Below, piece by piece: positions 34,188 to 44,944 of a stretch of DNA of 64,000 bases; position 1 is the first letter of the stretch; the number at the start of each line of letters is the position of its first letter. Position numbers and translations under genes: made by a program. This DNA is from an uncultured Ramlibacter sp. (GTDB lineage Bacteria > Pseudomonadota > Gammaproteobacteria > Burkholderiales > Burkholderiaceae_C), in NCBI RefSeq assembly GCF_936925435.1, contig NZ_CAKZHQ010000013.1, positions 1 through 64,000 on the forward strand. Reading direction: 5' to 3'. Under the pieces are notes generated by a model that worked only from the letters and a program-made list of their open reading frames with translations, was not told the origin of the DNA and did not search any database.

Positions 34188-35272
34188 AGTGGCGCCACCC
34201 GGTCCATGTCCGGGCGCTCCAGCCACTGCGCAAATTCATCGACCAGCTGCGCGCTGGCACTGACCGCGCTGTTCCAGGCTGTCATGCGGCCCTGCAGGTC
34301 GGGGCCGTAACGCGTGAAGTCGGTGCGGTCCGGCAGCTTGCCATTGGGCAAGGTTCTGACCCACTCGGGGTTGGGCGCCAGCACCACCATGCTGTCCAGA
34401 AAAGGCGTGGCGCCGTGCCGCCATTTCAGGCCCTTGTCCAGCCAGCCTGGAATCACGGCCTTCTGGAAATGCGGATACAGCACCAGGCCCGCAGGCTGCG
34501 CCGGCGCGTAGTCCAGGTGCAGGTGGTAGTCGGTGATGCCGCCATCCCAGTAGGCGCCGCGCGGCGCGCCAGGGATGTCGTGGATGGCGCGCAGCACGAA
34601 GGGAATGGAGCAGCTGGCCTGCAAGGCCGCATTGAAATTGGCTTCCGACAGCGCGACCTGGCGCGTACGGTAGTCGCCCGTGCCAAAGGGCAAAGCTGCC
34701 GGCGTCTGGCCACTGGCGCTGGAGAAGACCACCCGCTCCAGCCAGCCGCCCATGGCCTTGCGGTGCAGCAGATTGGTCAGGAAGGCGCCCAGGTAGCCCA
34801 GCGGCGTGGCCAGGCCGTGTTCGCGGCCCAGCATGTGGCGGCCGCGCGAAGTGACGATGTGCAGGCGGTAGCGCGGGTGGTTGAGCACCTGGGCGATGCG
34901 CCCGCCATAGAAGTCCTGCAGACTGGCGCCAAAGCGCTCGCTGACCAGGTCGGCCGAGGGCATCTTGCGGCCCGGTTCCGGTTCGTAGTGCTGGGCGATG
35001 TAGTCGCGCTCGAGCCGCTCGAAGGCCGGCACCGGCTGGTCCAGGCAGGCGGTGGCCATGCGCCAGGCGCCGATGGAGGCGCCCACCAGGTCGATGGGCT
35101 GATCCGAACGCGCCAGCCAGTGGCCGAACAGGAAGCGGTCCAGCGGCCCGAGGATCAGGCCCTTGGGCCCACCGGCTGCGCCCGGCACCACACCCACATC
35201 CTGCGGCCGCAGGCCGTGCTGTTCGATGTGGCGGAGGGCGCCAGGGCCGGCAAGAATGCGCAGGGCCTGCAT
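34184..35272 (-). CDS. Patatin-like phospholipase
   Basis: This 362-residue protein has patatin-family lipid acyl hydrolase features. The glycine-rich oxyanion segment is GAAGGPKGLILGPLDRF, the nucleophile Ser66 is in GASIGAW, and the catalytic Asp is in YWDGGITDYH. The dyad is therefore complete. Patatins release fatty acids from phospholipids; some are secreted effectors, but no signal peptide is visible here and the protein looks cytoplasmic. It overlaps the acyltransferase-3 gene by 4 bp and follows tex by 12 bp on the same strand. Confidence 0.9.
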   Translation of the reverse strand: MQALRILAGPGALRHIEQHGLRPQDVGVVPGAAGGPKGLILGPLDRFLFGHWLARSDQPIDLVGASIGAWRMATACLDQPVPAFERLERDYIAQHYEPEPGRKMPSADLVSERFGASLQDFYGGRIAQVLNHPRYRLHIVTSRGRHMLGREHGLATPLGYLGAFLTNLLHRKAMGGWLERVVFSSASGQTPAALPFGTGDYRTRQVALSEANFNAALQASCSIPFVLRAIHDIPGAPRGAYWDGGITDYHLHLDYAPAQPAGLVLYPHFQKAVIPGWLDKGLKWRHGATPFLDSMVVLAPNPEWVRTLPNGKLPDRTDFTRYGPDLQGRMTAWNSAVSASAQLVDEFAQWLERPDMDRVAPL

Positions 35273-35284
35273 GCGGTGTGGGAC

Positions 35285-37621
<2,337 letters not shown>

Positions 37622-37752
37622 TCTGTACTGCTGTTTTTCGAGGGAACGCGGCAGTTTGCCACAGGCTGCGGACACGAAATCGGCGTGTCGGCTGACAGGG
37701 GGCCAGCGCCTGGGCCAGCAGCATGAACGCATCCCTTTCCTAGGAGCACACC

Positions 37753-38271
37753 ATGCGAGCCCGACTGGTCATTCTTGTTCTTGCCATCCTCGCGGTGGCC
37801 GGCTTCGCCGCGCTGAACTGGTCCGAATTCCTGCGCACCACGCCGCTGAGCTTCGGCCTGGTGGTGATGGAGGCGCCTCTGGGCCTGATCATGCTGGCCA
37901 TTTTGGGCATCACGGCACTGGCCTTCCTGGCCGCCAACGCCACCTCGCAGACCCAGTTGCTGATCGAGTCGCGCCAGCACAGCAAGGCCTTGCAGGCCCA
38001 GCGTGACCTGGCCGACAAGGCCGAAGCCTCGCGCTTCACCGAGCTGCGCCAGCACCTGGACGCGCAATTGCGCGAAAACCGCCAGCGCGAGGCCATCGCC
38101 GCCACCGAGTTCGAGAAGGCCATGGTTGGCAGCCAGCGCGAGCTGCGCACCCAGCTCGAGCAGATGAACCGCACCCTGGCAACCCGGATGGGCGAGATCG
38201 AGACGCGCATCGATGCGCGGCTGGAGCGCGCCCGCCCGGCAACCGACTTGCGGACCACGCCGCTGGTCTGA
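37753..38271 (+). CDS. LapA-like membrane protein with cytoplasmic coiled coil
   Basis: This 172-residue protein has two N-terminal membrane segments (RLVILVLAILAVAGFAALNW and LGLIMLAILGITALAFLAAN) and a long predicted coiled coil (about 70-160, rich in Glu, Gln, Arg and Leu). The hairpin around FLRTTPLSFGLVVMEAPLG resembles lipopolysaccharide-assembly protein A (LapA/YciS) domains, but the coiled coil is longer. It has an AGGAG ribosome-binding site just upstream. It is convergent with ogt, 7 bp apart. Function is not known. Confidence 0.8.
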   Translation: MRARLVILVLAILAVAGFAALNWSEFLRTTPLSFGLVVMEAPLGLIMLAILGITALAFLAANATSQTQLLIESRQHSKALQAQRDLADKAEASRFTELRQHLDAQLRENRQREAIAATEFEKAMVGSQRELRTQLEQMNRTLATRMGEIETRIDARLERARPATDLRTTPLV

Positions 38272-38278
38272 CCGGCCG

Positions 38279-38824
38279 TCAGGCGTCGAACAGGCCCGGG
38301 CCGTTGACCTGGGCGCGCTCGATCTCCAGCATCTTGAGCTTGGTGTCGACCCCGCCGGTGGCCGAAAAGCCGCCCCCGCGCCCGCCTGCGGCCAGGATGC
38401 GGTGGCAGGGCACGACCGGCGCAAAGGGGTTGTGGCCCAGCGCCTGGCCGACAGCCCGCGCCGCGCCCGGCTCGCCCAGCTGCTGCGCCATTTCCCCGTA
38501 AGTCATGGTGCGGCCCGGCGGGATGGCCCGCGCCAGCGCATAGACGCGCTGGTGGAACGGCGGCACGCCCTCCATGTCCAACGCAACGTCCAGCAGGCTG
38601 TCCGGCTCGCCTTGCAGCAGCTTGCGAACGCGCGCTATCACGGCCTGCACGGCCTCGGGCGGCGTCGTTTCAGGCGTGTCCGCGAAGCGGCTTTGCATGC
38701 GCCTGCGCGTGGCCTGTGCATCAGTCCCCGGCAATTGCACACCCACGAGGGCCTGCGCGCCCCAGGCCATGCCACAGGGCCCGATGGCCGTGTCGAAGAC
38801 GCAAAAGCCCAGCGCCGTGGCCAT
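38279..38824 (-). CDS. ogt: Methylated-DNA-protein-cysteine methyltransferase
   Basis: This 181-residue repair protein transfers methyl groups from O6-methylguanine in DNA to its own cysteine. The active-site motif PCHR has Cys140, preceded by GRTMTYGEMAQQLGEPGAARAVGQALGHNP (helix-turn-helix with the arginine finger) and followed by GGFSATGGVDTKLKML. The start at 38824 lies 11 bp after the preceding SDR gene's stop; the longer frame runs antisense through the SDR. A repair enzyme at the end of an acyl-CoA gene series is probably incidental. Confidence 0.93.
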   Translation of the reverse strand: MATALGFCVFDTAIGPCGMAWGAQALVGVQLPGTDAQATRRRMQSRFADTPETTPPEAVQAVIARVRKLLQGEPDSLLDVALDMEGVPPFHQRVYALARAIPPGRTMTYGEMAQQLGEPGAARAVGQALGHNPFAPVVPCHRILAAGGRGGGFSATGGVDTKLKMLEIERAQVNGPGLFDA

Positions 38825-38835
38825 GGGCTGGTCCG

Positions 38836-39744
38836 TCAGACGGCCTCGCGCAAGGCCGCGCGCAGCTGCTCGCCCAGCTCGGGCCGCTCGCCGAAGGGGT
38901 CGGCCGGGTTCTGGATCTGCACGATGGACTCCATGCGGCTTTGCACGTTGCCCAGGGCCTTGGGGTGGCTGAAGATGTAGAACTGGTCGGCGGCAATGGC
39001 ATCGAAGACCTTTTGCGCCACGTCCGCCGCTGTCACCTTGCCCGAGCCCACGGCCTTGTCGCTCATGGCCTGGCCGATCAGCTGGCTCTTTGTCGGCTTG
39101 TCCGCTGCCAGCTCGCCGGGCCGGTTGCGCTGGCTCTGGCTGATGCCGGTGGGCACGAAGTACGGGCACAGCACGCTGGCGCCGACCTGGTCCGTGACCA
39201 GGCGCAGATCCTGGTAGAGGGTCTCGCTCAGGCTGACCACCGCATGCTTGCTGACGTTGTAGATGCCCATGTTGGGCGGCGTCAGCAGGCCAGCCATGCT
39301 GGCGGTGTTGACGATGTGGCCCTGCCAGGACGGGTCTTTCTTCGCGGCTTCCAGCATCATGGGCGTGAACAGGCGCACGCCGTGGATCACGCCCCAGAGG
39401 TTGACGCCCAGCACCCACTCCCAGTCGGCGACGCTGTTTTCCCAGAGCAGGCCGCCGGCGCCCACGCCGGCGTTGTTGAAGACGAAGTGCGGCGCGCCGA
39501 AGCGCTCGAACGTGGCCTGGGCCAGGGCTTCCATGGCCGGCGCGTTGGCGACGTCGACCTTGCGCGCCAGCACCTGGGCACCGGCGGCCTTCATTTCCGC
39601 TTCGGCCTTGTCCAGCGCATCCTGCTGGACGTCGACCAGCACCAGGTTCATGCCCAGCCGGGCGCCAATGCGCGCGCACTCCAGGCCGAAGCCCGAGCCC
39701 GCGCCGGTCAGCACCGCGGTCTTGCCCTTGAACTCCTTGATCAT
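38836..39744 (-). CDS. Short-chain dehydrogenase/reductase
   Basis: This 302-residue classical SDR has the cofactor motif TGAGSGFG (residues about 14-21), the NNAG motif, catalytic Ser in NTASMAG and YNVSKHA with Tyr and Lys. The Asp of VLVDVQ after the second strand favours NAD(H). The C-terminal extension (about 50 residues beyond the core) is typical of SDRs acting on larger hydrophobic substrates. Its start overlaps the GST gene stop (ATGA), so the two are probably coupled within the acyl-CoA gene series. Confidence 0.92.
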   Translation of the reverse strand: MIKEFKGKTAVLTGAGSGFGLECARIGARLGMNLVLVDVQQDALDKAEAEMKAAGAQVLARKVDVANAPAMEALAQATFERFGAPHFVFNNAGVGAGGLLWENSVADWEWVLGVNLWGVIHGVRLFTPMMLEAAKKDPSWQGHIVNTASMAGLLTPPNMGIYNVSKHAVVSLSETLYQDLRLVTDQVGASVLCPYFVPTGISQSQRNRPGELAADKPTKSQLIGQAMSDKAVGSGKVTAADVAQKVFDAIAADQFYIFSHPKALGNVQSRMESIVQIQNPADPFGERPELGEQLRAALREAV

Positions 39745-40697
39745 GCTGCGCTCTCCACTTTCTTCAGGACATAGCCAATGCGGGGGAAATGCACGTGGAC
39801 GGTACCGGCGCGCGCGTCCTCGCGGCGCAGCGTGTAGTGCATGCGGGTGGCGGCGATGAGCTCGCCCTCGGTAGCTTCGGTGCCAAAAGTTTCCGGCGTC
39901 ACCGTGACACGGCTGCCCAGCGCGATGCCGTGCTCGTCCTGGAAGGCGCTGTCGATCAAGAGATTGGCGCCGGCGGGCATGGGTTCTGCAGCATTGGCCA
40001 CGGCGATGGCGTCAGCGGCTGTGAACTTGTCCATGCCGCCGTGGCCGATGGCCGCCAGCCTGTCCATCCATTCGCCGACGGCCGGCGTGGCATTCATGAT
40101 GTCGGCCACCACCGGCACGCGGGTGCGGGTGAACCACAGCGGGTGGTAGGTGGCGAAGTCGGCCACGCAGGGCTCGGCGCCGAACAGGAACTCGTGCTCT
40201 TCCACCATGTGGGCGATGCGCCGCAGGTAGGAGCGGTAGGCCGCGCTGGCATCGGCCGAGCGCAGCCGCACCATGTTGCTGCTCATGGCCTTGCGGTCGT
40301 CGCCAAAGGCTTTCGCCACCTCGGGCGGCGCGCCGGCAAACATGTGGGCCGCGCCCTTGGGCTGCAGGTTGTGCGCCATGGCCGCCCAGAACAGCGTGGT
40401 GTCGGCCCATTGCGCGAACACCCGCGACACGCCCTTGAGATGCGGCGGATACAGGGTGGGCTCGGGCTGCACGTGCTCGAGCACGTCGCAGATCAGGGCG
40501 CTGTCGCAGTAGATGTCGGCGCCGACCTGCATGAAGGGCGTCTTGCGGTAGCCGCCGGTCAGGGCCAGGACGTCGGGCTTGGGCATGATGGACGGGATCA
40601 CCACCGACTTCCAGCCCAGCTTTTTGCGGCCAAGGATCAGGCGGACCTTCTCGGAAAAGGGGGATGTCGGGTAGTGGTGCAGGATGAGGTCGGCCAT
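39741..40697 (-). CDS. Glutathione S-transferase family protein
   Basis: This 318-residue protein has an N-terminal thioredoxin-like GST domain (LILHHYPTSPFSEKVRLILGRKKLGW, then KTPFMQVGADIYCDSALI with the Ser/Asp contacts to glutathione). An alpha-helical GST C domain (about 95-215) follows, then an extra C-terminal domain of about 90 residues containing RVTVTPETFGTEATEGEL that is not part of a normal GST. GSTs with such a tail are frequent in Burkholderiales but have no assigned substrate. It overlaps the SDR by 4 bp and follows the acyl-CoA dehydrogenase by 9 bp. Confidence 0.88.
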   Translation of the reverse strand: MADLILHHYPTSPFSEKVRLILGRKKLGWKSVVIPSIMPKPDVLALTGGYRKTPFMQVGADIYCDSALICDVLEHVQPEPTLYPPHLKGVSRVFAQWADTTLFWAAMAHNLQPKGAAHMFAGAPPEVAKAFGDDRKAMSSNMVRLRSADASAAYRSYLRRIAHMVEEHEFLFGAEPCVADFATYHPLWFTRTRVPVVADIMNATPAVGEWMDRLAAIGHGGMDKFTAADAIAVANAAEPMPAGANLLIDSAFQDEHGIALGSRVTVTPETFGTEATEGELIAATRMHYTLRREDARAGTVHVHFPRIGYVLKKVESAA

Positions 40698-40706
40698 GGA
40701 TGTCCT

Positions 40707-42347
40707 TCAGCGCGGCAGGGCGCGCGCAATGATGCTGTCGAAATCGGTTTGTGCGCCCAGGCTGCCGAAGCTGTGGCCCCAGTTGCCGGCGATGCGCGAG
40801 TCGCAAAACGCACTGAACACCGCGGCCGGGGCGCTCTGGAACAACAGCGCCGCTTGCACGGCCATTGCCACGTCCTGGGCCAGGCGGCGGACCTCGGTCT
40901 CGCTGGCCATGTCCTCCACCCGGGCCGGCAGCGCAGCGGCCAGGCGGTCCAGCGCGGCGTGCGCTCCTTTGGCGGGTGCGAGTTCCTGCGCCAGCGCCGC
41001 CGCTGCATCGGCCTTGCGCAGCGCACGCAGCAGGTCCAGCGCCATGATGTTGCCGGCGCCCTCCCAGATGGAGTTGAGTGGCATCTCGCGGTAGATGCGG
41101 GCCATGATGCCCTCGCCGCCCTCCTCCACATAGCCGTTGCCACCCAGGCATTCCATCGCCTCCTGGGCGAAATGGCTGCCGCGCTTGCAGATCCAGAACT
41201 TGGCGATCGGCGTGAGCAAGCGCGCCATGACCGCCTCGTGCGCCTCATTCTTGTGGTCAAAAGCCCTTGCAAGCCGCATGGACAGGGCGCAGGCCGCTTC
41301 ACTTTCGATAGCAAGATCGGCCAGCACATTGCGCATCAGCGGCTGCTCGATCAGCGGCTTGCCGAAGGCCTGGCGCTGTTGCGCGTGGTTCAGCGCGATG
41401 GCCAGCGCCTGACGCATCAGGCCGCTGGTGCCCAGGGCGCAGTCCAGCCGCGTCATGGTGCCCATCTCCAGGATCTGCGGGATGCCCCGGCCCTCTTCGC
41501 CGACCAGCCAGGCGCTGGCGCCGTGGAACTCGACCTCGGAACTGGCATTGGCCTTGTTGCCCAGCTTGTCCTTCAGCCGCTGGATGTGGATGACGTTGAT
41601 GGCGCCATCTTGTAAAACGCGCGGCACGAAGAAGCACGACAGGCCGGCCGGCGCCTGCGCCAGCACCAGAAAGGCGTCGCACATGGGCGCCGAGAAAAAC
41701 CATTTGTGGCCGGTGATGCGGTAACGCTGGCCCCAGCCGTCCTGGCCATCGGCCACGGCCTGGGTCGTGTTGGCGCGCACGTCCGAGCCGCCCTGCTTCT
41801 CGGTCATGCCCATGCCCATGGTCAGACCGGCCTTGTCTTTCCAGGGCTTGAGCGCCGGGTCATAGGCGCGCGCCGTCAGCCCAGTCTGCCAGTCGGCGTA
41901 CACGGCGGGGTTGCTGCGCAGCGCCGGCGTGACGGCATAGGTCATGGAGATGGGGCACAGGATGGAGGGCTCCAGCTCGGTGAAGAGCATGAAGCCGGCC
42001 GCCCGCTGCACATGGGGCGAGGTGCCCTCGCCCAGCCACGGCGTGCCGTGCAGGCCGGCTTCGGTGGCCAGACCCATCAGGGCGTGGTAGCTGGGATGGA
42101 ACTCGACCTGGTCGACCCGCCGGCCGAAGCGGTCATGGCTGTGCAGTTGCGGTGTGTGGACGTTGGCCAGGCGCGCATGGGTCTGCATGTCCACGCTGCC
42201 CAGCCTTGCGCCCATCGCCGACAGGGCCGCGGTGTCCAGCTGCGGCGCGTTGAACTTGAGCGCGTCGCGCAGGCCGGCGTTGCCTTCAAACAGGTTGTAG
42301 CCGGCCAGCGGCGCCGGCTGGTTGAAGACCTCGTGGGTCGCCTCCAT
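40707..42347 (-). CDS. AidB-type acyl-CoA dehydrogenase
   Basis: This 546-residue flavoprotein belongs to the AidB branch of acyl-CoA dehydrogenases. The N-terminus NQPAPLAGYNLFEGNAGLRDAL, the middle MTEKQGGSDVRANTT (flavin-binding) and KWFFSAPMCDAFLVLAQA, and ECLGGNGYVEE near the end match AidB. Length is close to E. coli AidB (541). AidB counters alkylation damage, but its paralogues in Burkholderiales lie in fatty-acid clusters, as here, and may act as true dehydrogenases. The start at 42347 is the point where conservation begins; upstream frame is antisense to the next gene. Confidence 0.92.
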   Translation of the reverse strand: MEATHEVFNQPAPLAGYNLFEGNAGLRDALKFNAPQLDTAALSAMGARLGSVDMQTHARLANVHTPQLHSHDRFGRRVDQVEFHPSYHALMGLATEAGLHGTPWLGEGTSPHVQRAAGFMLFTELEPSILCPISMTYAVTPALRSNPAVYADWQTGLTARAYDPALKPWKDKAGLTMGMGMTEKQGGSDVRANTTQAVADGQDGWGQRYRITGHKWFFSAPMCDAFLVLAQAPAGLSCFFVPRVLQDGAINVIHIQRLKDKLGNKANASSEVEFHGASAWLVGEEGRGIPQILEMGTMTRLDCALGTSGLMRQALAIALNHAQQRQAFGKPLIEQPLMRNVLADLAIESEAACALSMRLARAFDHKNEAHEAVMARLLTPIAKFWICKRGSHFAQEAMECLGGNGYVEEGGEGIMARIYREMPLNSIWEGAGNIMALDLLRALRKADAAAALAQELAPAKGAHAALDRLAAALPARVEDMASETEVRRLAQDVAMAVQAALLFQSAPAAVFSAFCDSRIAGNWGHSFGSLGAQTDFDSIIARALPR

Positions 42348-42355
42348 GGCTGGGC

Positions 42356-43372
42356 TCAGATCACCTTGACGAGCTGCTTGCCGAAGTTCTTGCCCTTGAG
42401 CAGGCCCAGGAAGGCTTCGGGCGCGGCCTCGATGCCTTCGGCCACAGTCTCGCGTGGGCGCAGTTTGCCGGTGCCCACCAGGGTGCCCAGCTCCTTGAGG
42501 GCCTCGGGCCAGACTTCCATGTGCTCGCTGACGATGAAGCCTTCGATCTTCAGGCGGTTGGTCAGAATCAGTTGCGGATAGGCCAGCGGCAGGGGCTGGC
42601 CATCGTAGCCGGCGATCATGCCGCACAGGGCGATGCGGCCGAAGGCGTTCATGCGGCTGAGCACCGCGTCCAGCACGATGCCGCCGACGTTCTCGAAGTA
42701 GCCGTCGATGCCGTCCGGGCAGTGTTCCTTGAGCGCCTTGGACAGCGAGGCCGCGTCCTTGTGCAGGCGGTAGTCGATGCAGGCATCGAAGCCCAGTTCC
42801 TCGACCGCGTACTTGCACTTGTCCGGGCCGCCGGCGACGCCAACCACGCGGCAGCCGCGCGCCTTGGACAGGGCGCCGAAGGCGCTGCCCACGGCGCCGG
42901 TGGCGGCGCTGACCACCATGGTCTGGCCGGCCTTGGGCTCGATGATCTTGACCAGGCCATACCAGGCCGTGACGCCGGGCATGCCGACGGCGCCCAGGTA
43001 GTGCGACAGCGGCACATGGGTGGTGTCGACCTTGCGCAAGGCGCCGACCTGGTCGCCATTGACCACGCTGTACTGCTGCCAGCCGCCAAAGCCCACGACC
43101 TTGTCGCCGACCGCGTATTTGGCGTTCTTGCTCTCCACCACCTCGCCGACGGTGCCGCCCTGCATGACCTGGCCCAGCGGCTGCGGCACGGCATAGCTCT
43201 TGGAGTCGTTCATGCGGCCGCGCATGTAGGGGTCCAGGCTGAGGAAATGGTGGCGCACCAGGACCTGGCCGTCCTGCAGGGCCGGCGTGTCGGCTGTCAC
43301 CAGCTTGAAGTTGGAAACGGTGGCTTCGGCTTGCGGACGGTTGTCCAGTTGGATCTGCTTGTTCTGGGGCAT
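42356..43372 (-). CDS. NADP-dependent oxidoreductase, CurA/prostaglandin reductase type (MDR family)
   Basis: This 338-residue zinc-free medium-chain dehydrogenase/reductase has YMRGRMNDSKSYAVP and QGGTVGEVVESKN at the N-terminal domain, AATGAVGSAFGALSKARGCRVVGVAGG as the NADPH-binding motif and FIVSEHMEVWPEAL near the end. These match CurA/leukotriene B4 12-hydroxydehydrogenase-like enzymes that reduce alpha,beta-unsaturated ketones or aldehydes. No structural zinc cysteines are seen. It sits in the leftward acyl-CoA cluster 8 bp before the AidB-type gene. Confidence 0.92.
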   Translation of the reverse strand: MPQNKQIQLDNRPQAEATVSNFKLVTADTPALQDGQVLVRHHFLSLDPYMRGRMNDSKSYAVPQPLGQVMQGGTVGEVVESKNAKYAVGDKVVGFGGWQQYSVVNGDQVGALRKVDTTHVPLSHYLGAVGMPGVTAWYGLVKIIEPKAGQTMVVSAATGAVGSAFGALSKARGCRVVGVAGGPDKCKYAVEELGFDACIDYRLHKDAASLSKALKEHCPDGIDGYFENVGGIVLDAVLSRMNAFGRIALCGMIAGYDGQPLPLAYPQLILTNRLKIEGFIVSEHMEVWPEALKELGTLVGTGKLRPRETVAEGIEAAPEAFLGLLKGKNFGKQLVKVI

Positions 43373-43397
43373 GTGTGTCTCCTTGGGGTGCCGTGCG

Positions 43398-43826
43398 TCA
43401 GTCGGTTGAAATGACGTTCAGCGGATTGGCGCTTTTGGGCCCGGTGGGCAGGCGCTTGACGTACTTGAAGGTGCCGGTGGCATGGGCGCAGGCCTTGCCA
43501 TCGGCGTCGAAAATCGTGGCCTCGGTGAAGGCCATGGTGGCCGTGCGGTGGATCAGCCGGCCCTTGCCGGCCAGCAGGCCGCGGGCCGGCTGCATGAAGC
43601 TGGTCTTCATCTCGATGGTGACAACGCCCATCTCCTTGTCGACGCTGCGCGCCGCCACCGCCATGGACACGTCCATCAGCGTCATGATGGCGCCGCCGTG
43701 GGTGACCCCGAAGGAATTGAGGTGCTCGGCCTGGGCCTGGTAATGGATCTCGGACTGGCCGCCCTCGAACAGCACCAGCTCGAAGCCCAGGTGGGTGACG
43801 AAGGGGATCTCGACGCCGAAGTTCAT
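43398..43826 (-). CDS. PaaI-family hotdog thioesterase
   Basis: This 142-residue single hotdog domain of the PaaI/YdiI type hydrolyses acyl- or aryl-CoA thioesters. The core reads HLNSFGVTHGGAIMTLMDVSMAVAARS, with the conserved Asn, His-Gly-Gly and Asp of the active site, followed by VTIEMKTSFMQPARG. It probably recycles CoA from dead-end intermediates of the neighbouring pathway. The upstream gap to the SDR (43827-43914) is filled by a GC-rich repeat, and no good ribosome-binding site is seen before the ATG at 43826. Confidence 0.9.
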   Translation of the reverse strand: MNFGVEIPFVTHLGFELVLFEGGQSEIHYQAQAEHLNSFGVTHGGAIMTLMDVSMAVAARSVDKEMGVVTIEMKTSFMQPARGLLAGKGRLIHRTATMAFTEATIFDADGKACAHATGTFKYVKRLPTGPKSANPLNVISTD

Positions 43827-43830
43827 GACC

Positions 43831-43910
43831 AGTCGGCGCTGGGCCGCCCCAAGCCGACGACGGCCCCCTCGGGGGGCAGCGCATTACACGAAGTGAAAAG
43901 CGTGGGGGCC
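43831..43910. repeat. GC-rich intergenic repeat with a strong hairpin
   Basis: The 80-bp stretch between the SDR stop and the thioesterase start contains GGCCGCCCCAAGCCGACG, a hairpin GCCCCC-TCG-GGGGGC (43863-43877), and ends GAAAAGCGTGGGGGCC. I recognise this as an intergenic element scattered widely in Comamonadaceae genomes (recall, not a search). It may act as a transcript-stabilising or attenuating hairpin between the two genes. Confidence 0.55.
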
Positions 43911-43914
43911 ATGT

Positions 43915-44706
<792 letters not shown>

Positions 44707-44731
44707 TCTTGTCCTTCTTGTCTGCGAAAAA

Positions 44732-44944
44732 TCAGCTGTCGATTGTGCTCTTGACCATGGTCGAACGGACCCAGATCAGGACCACGCCCGCAGCGGCGGC
44801 AAGGCCGCCCAGCACCACCAGCACCCAGCCCACGGCCAGTTGGTGGTCCAGCAAGGCCAGGCCCAGTACCAGGGTCAGCAGGCCGCCGAAGAGCAGCACC
44901 CAGACCAGGGTCTCGACCCGCGCGATGGCTTTGGCCGAGGCCAT
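44732..44944 (-). CDS. Small two-TM membrane protein
   Basis: This 70-residue hydrophobic product has two membrane segments (TLVWVLLFGGLLTLVLGLALL and VGWVLVVLGGLAAAAGVVLIWV) and a short polar end. Its start overlaps the acyl-CoA dehydrogenase stop by one base (TGATG), which supports it being real. No family is recognised. Position inside the acyl-CoA cluster is the only hint to its role. Confidence 0.7.
   Translation of the reverse strand: MASAKAIARVETLVWVLLFGGLLTLVLGLALLDHQLAVGWVLVVLGGLAAAAGVVLIWVRSTMVKSTIDS

Noticed and set aside
41254-41316. Fourth copy of the dispersed repeat inside the AidB-type gene
   Set aside because: There is some similarity and AT-rich codons, but the encoded residues fit the normal AidB-family sequence without any insertion, so it was not annotated as a repeat.
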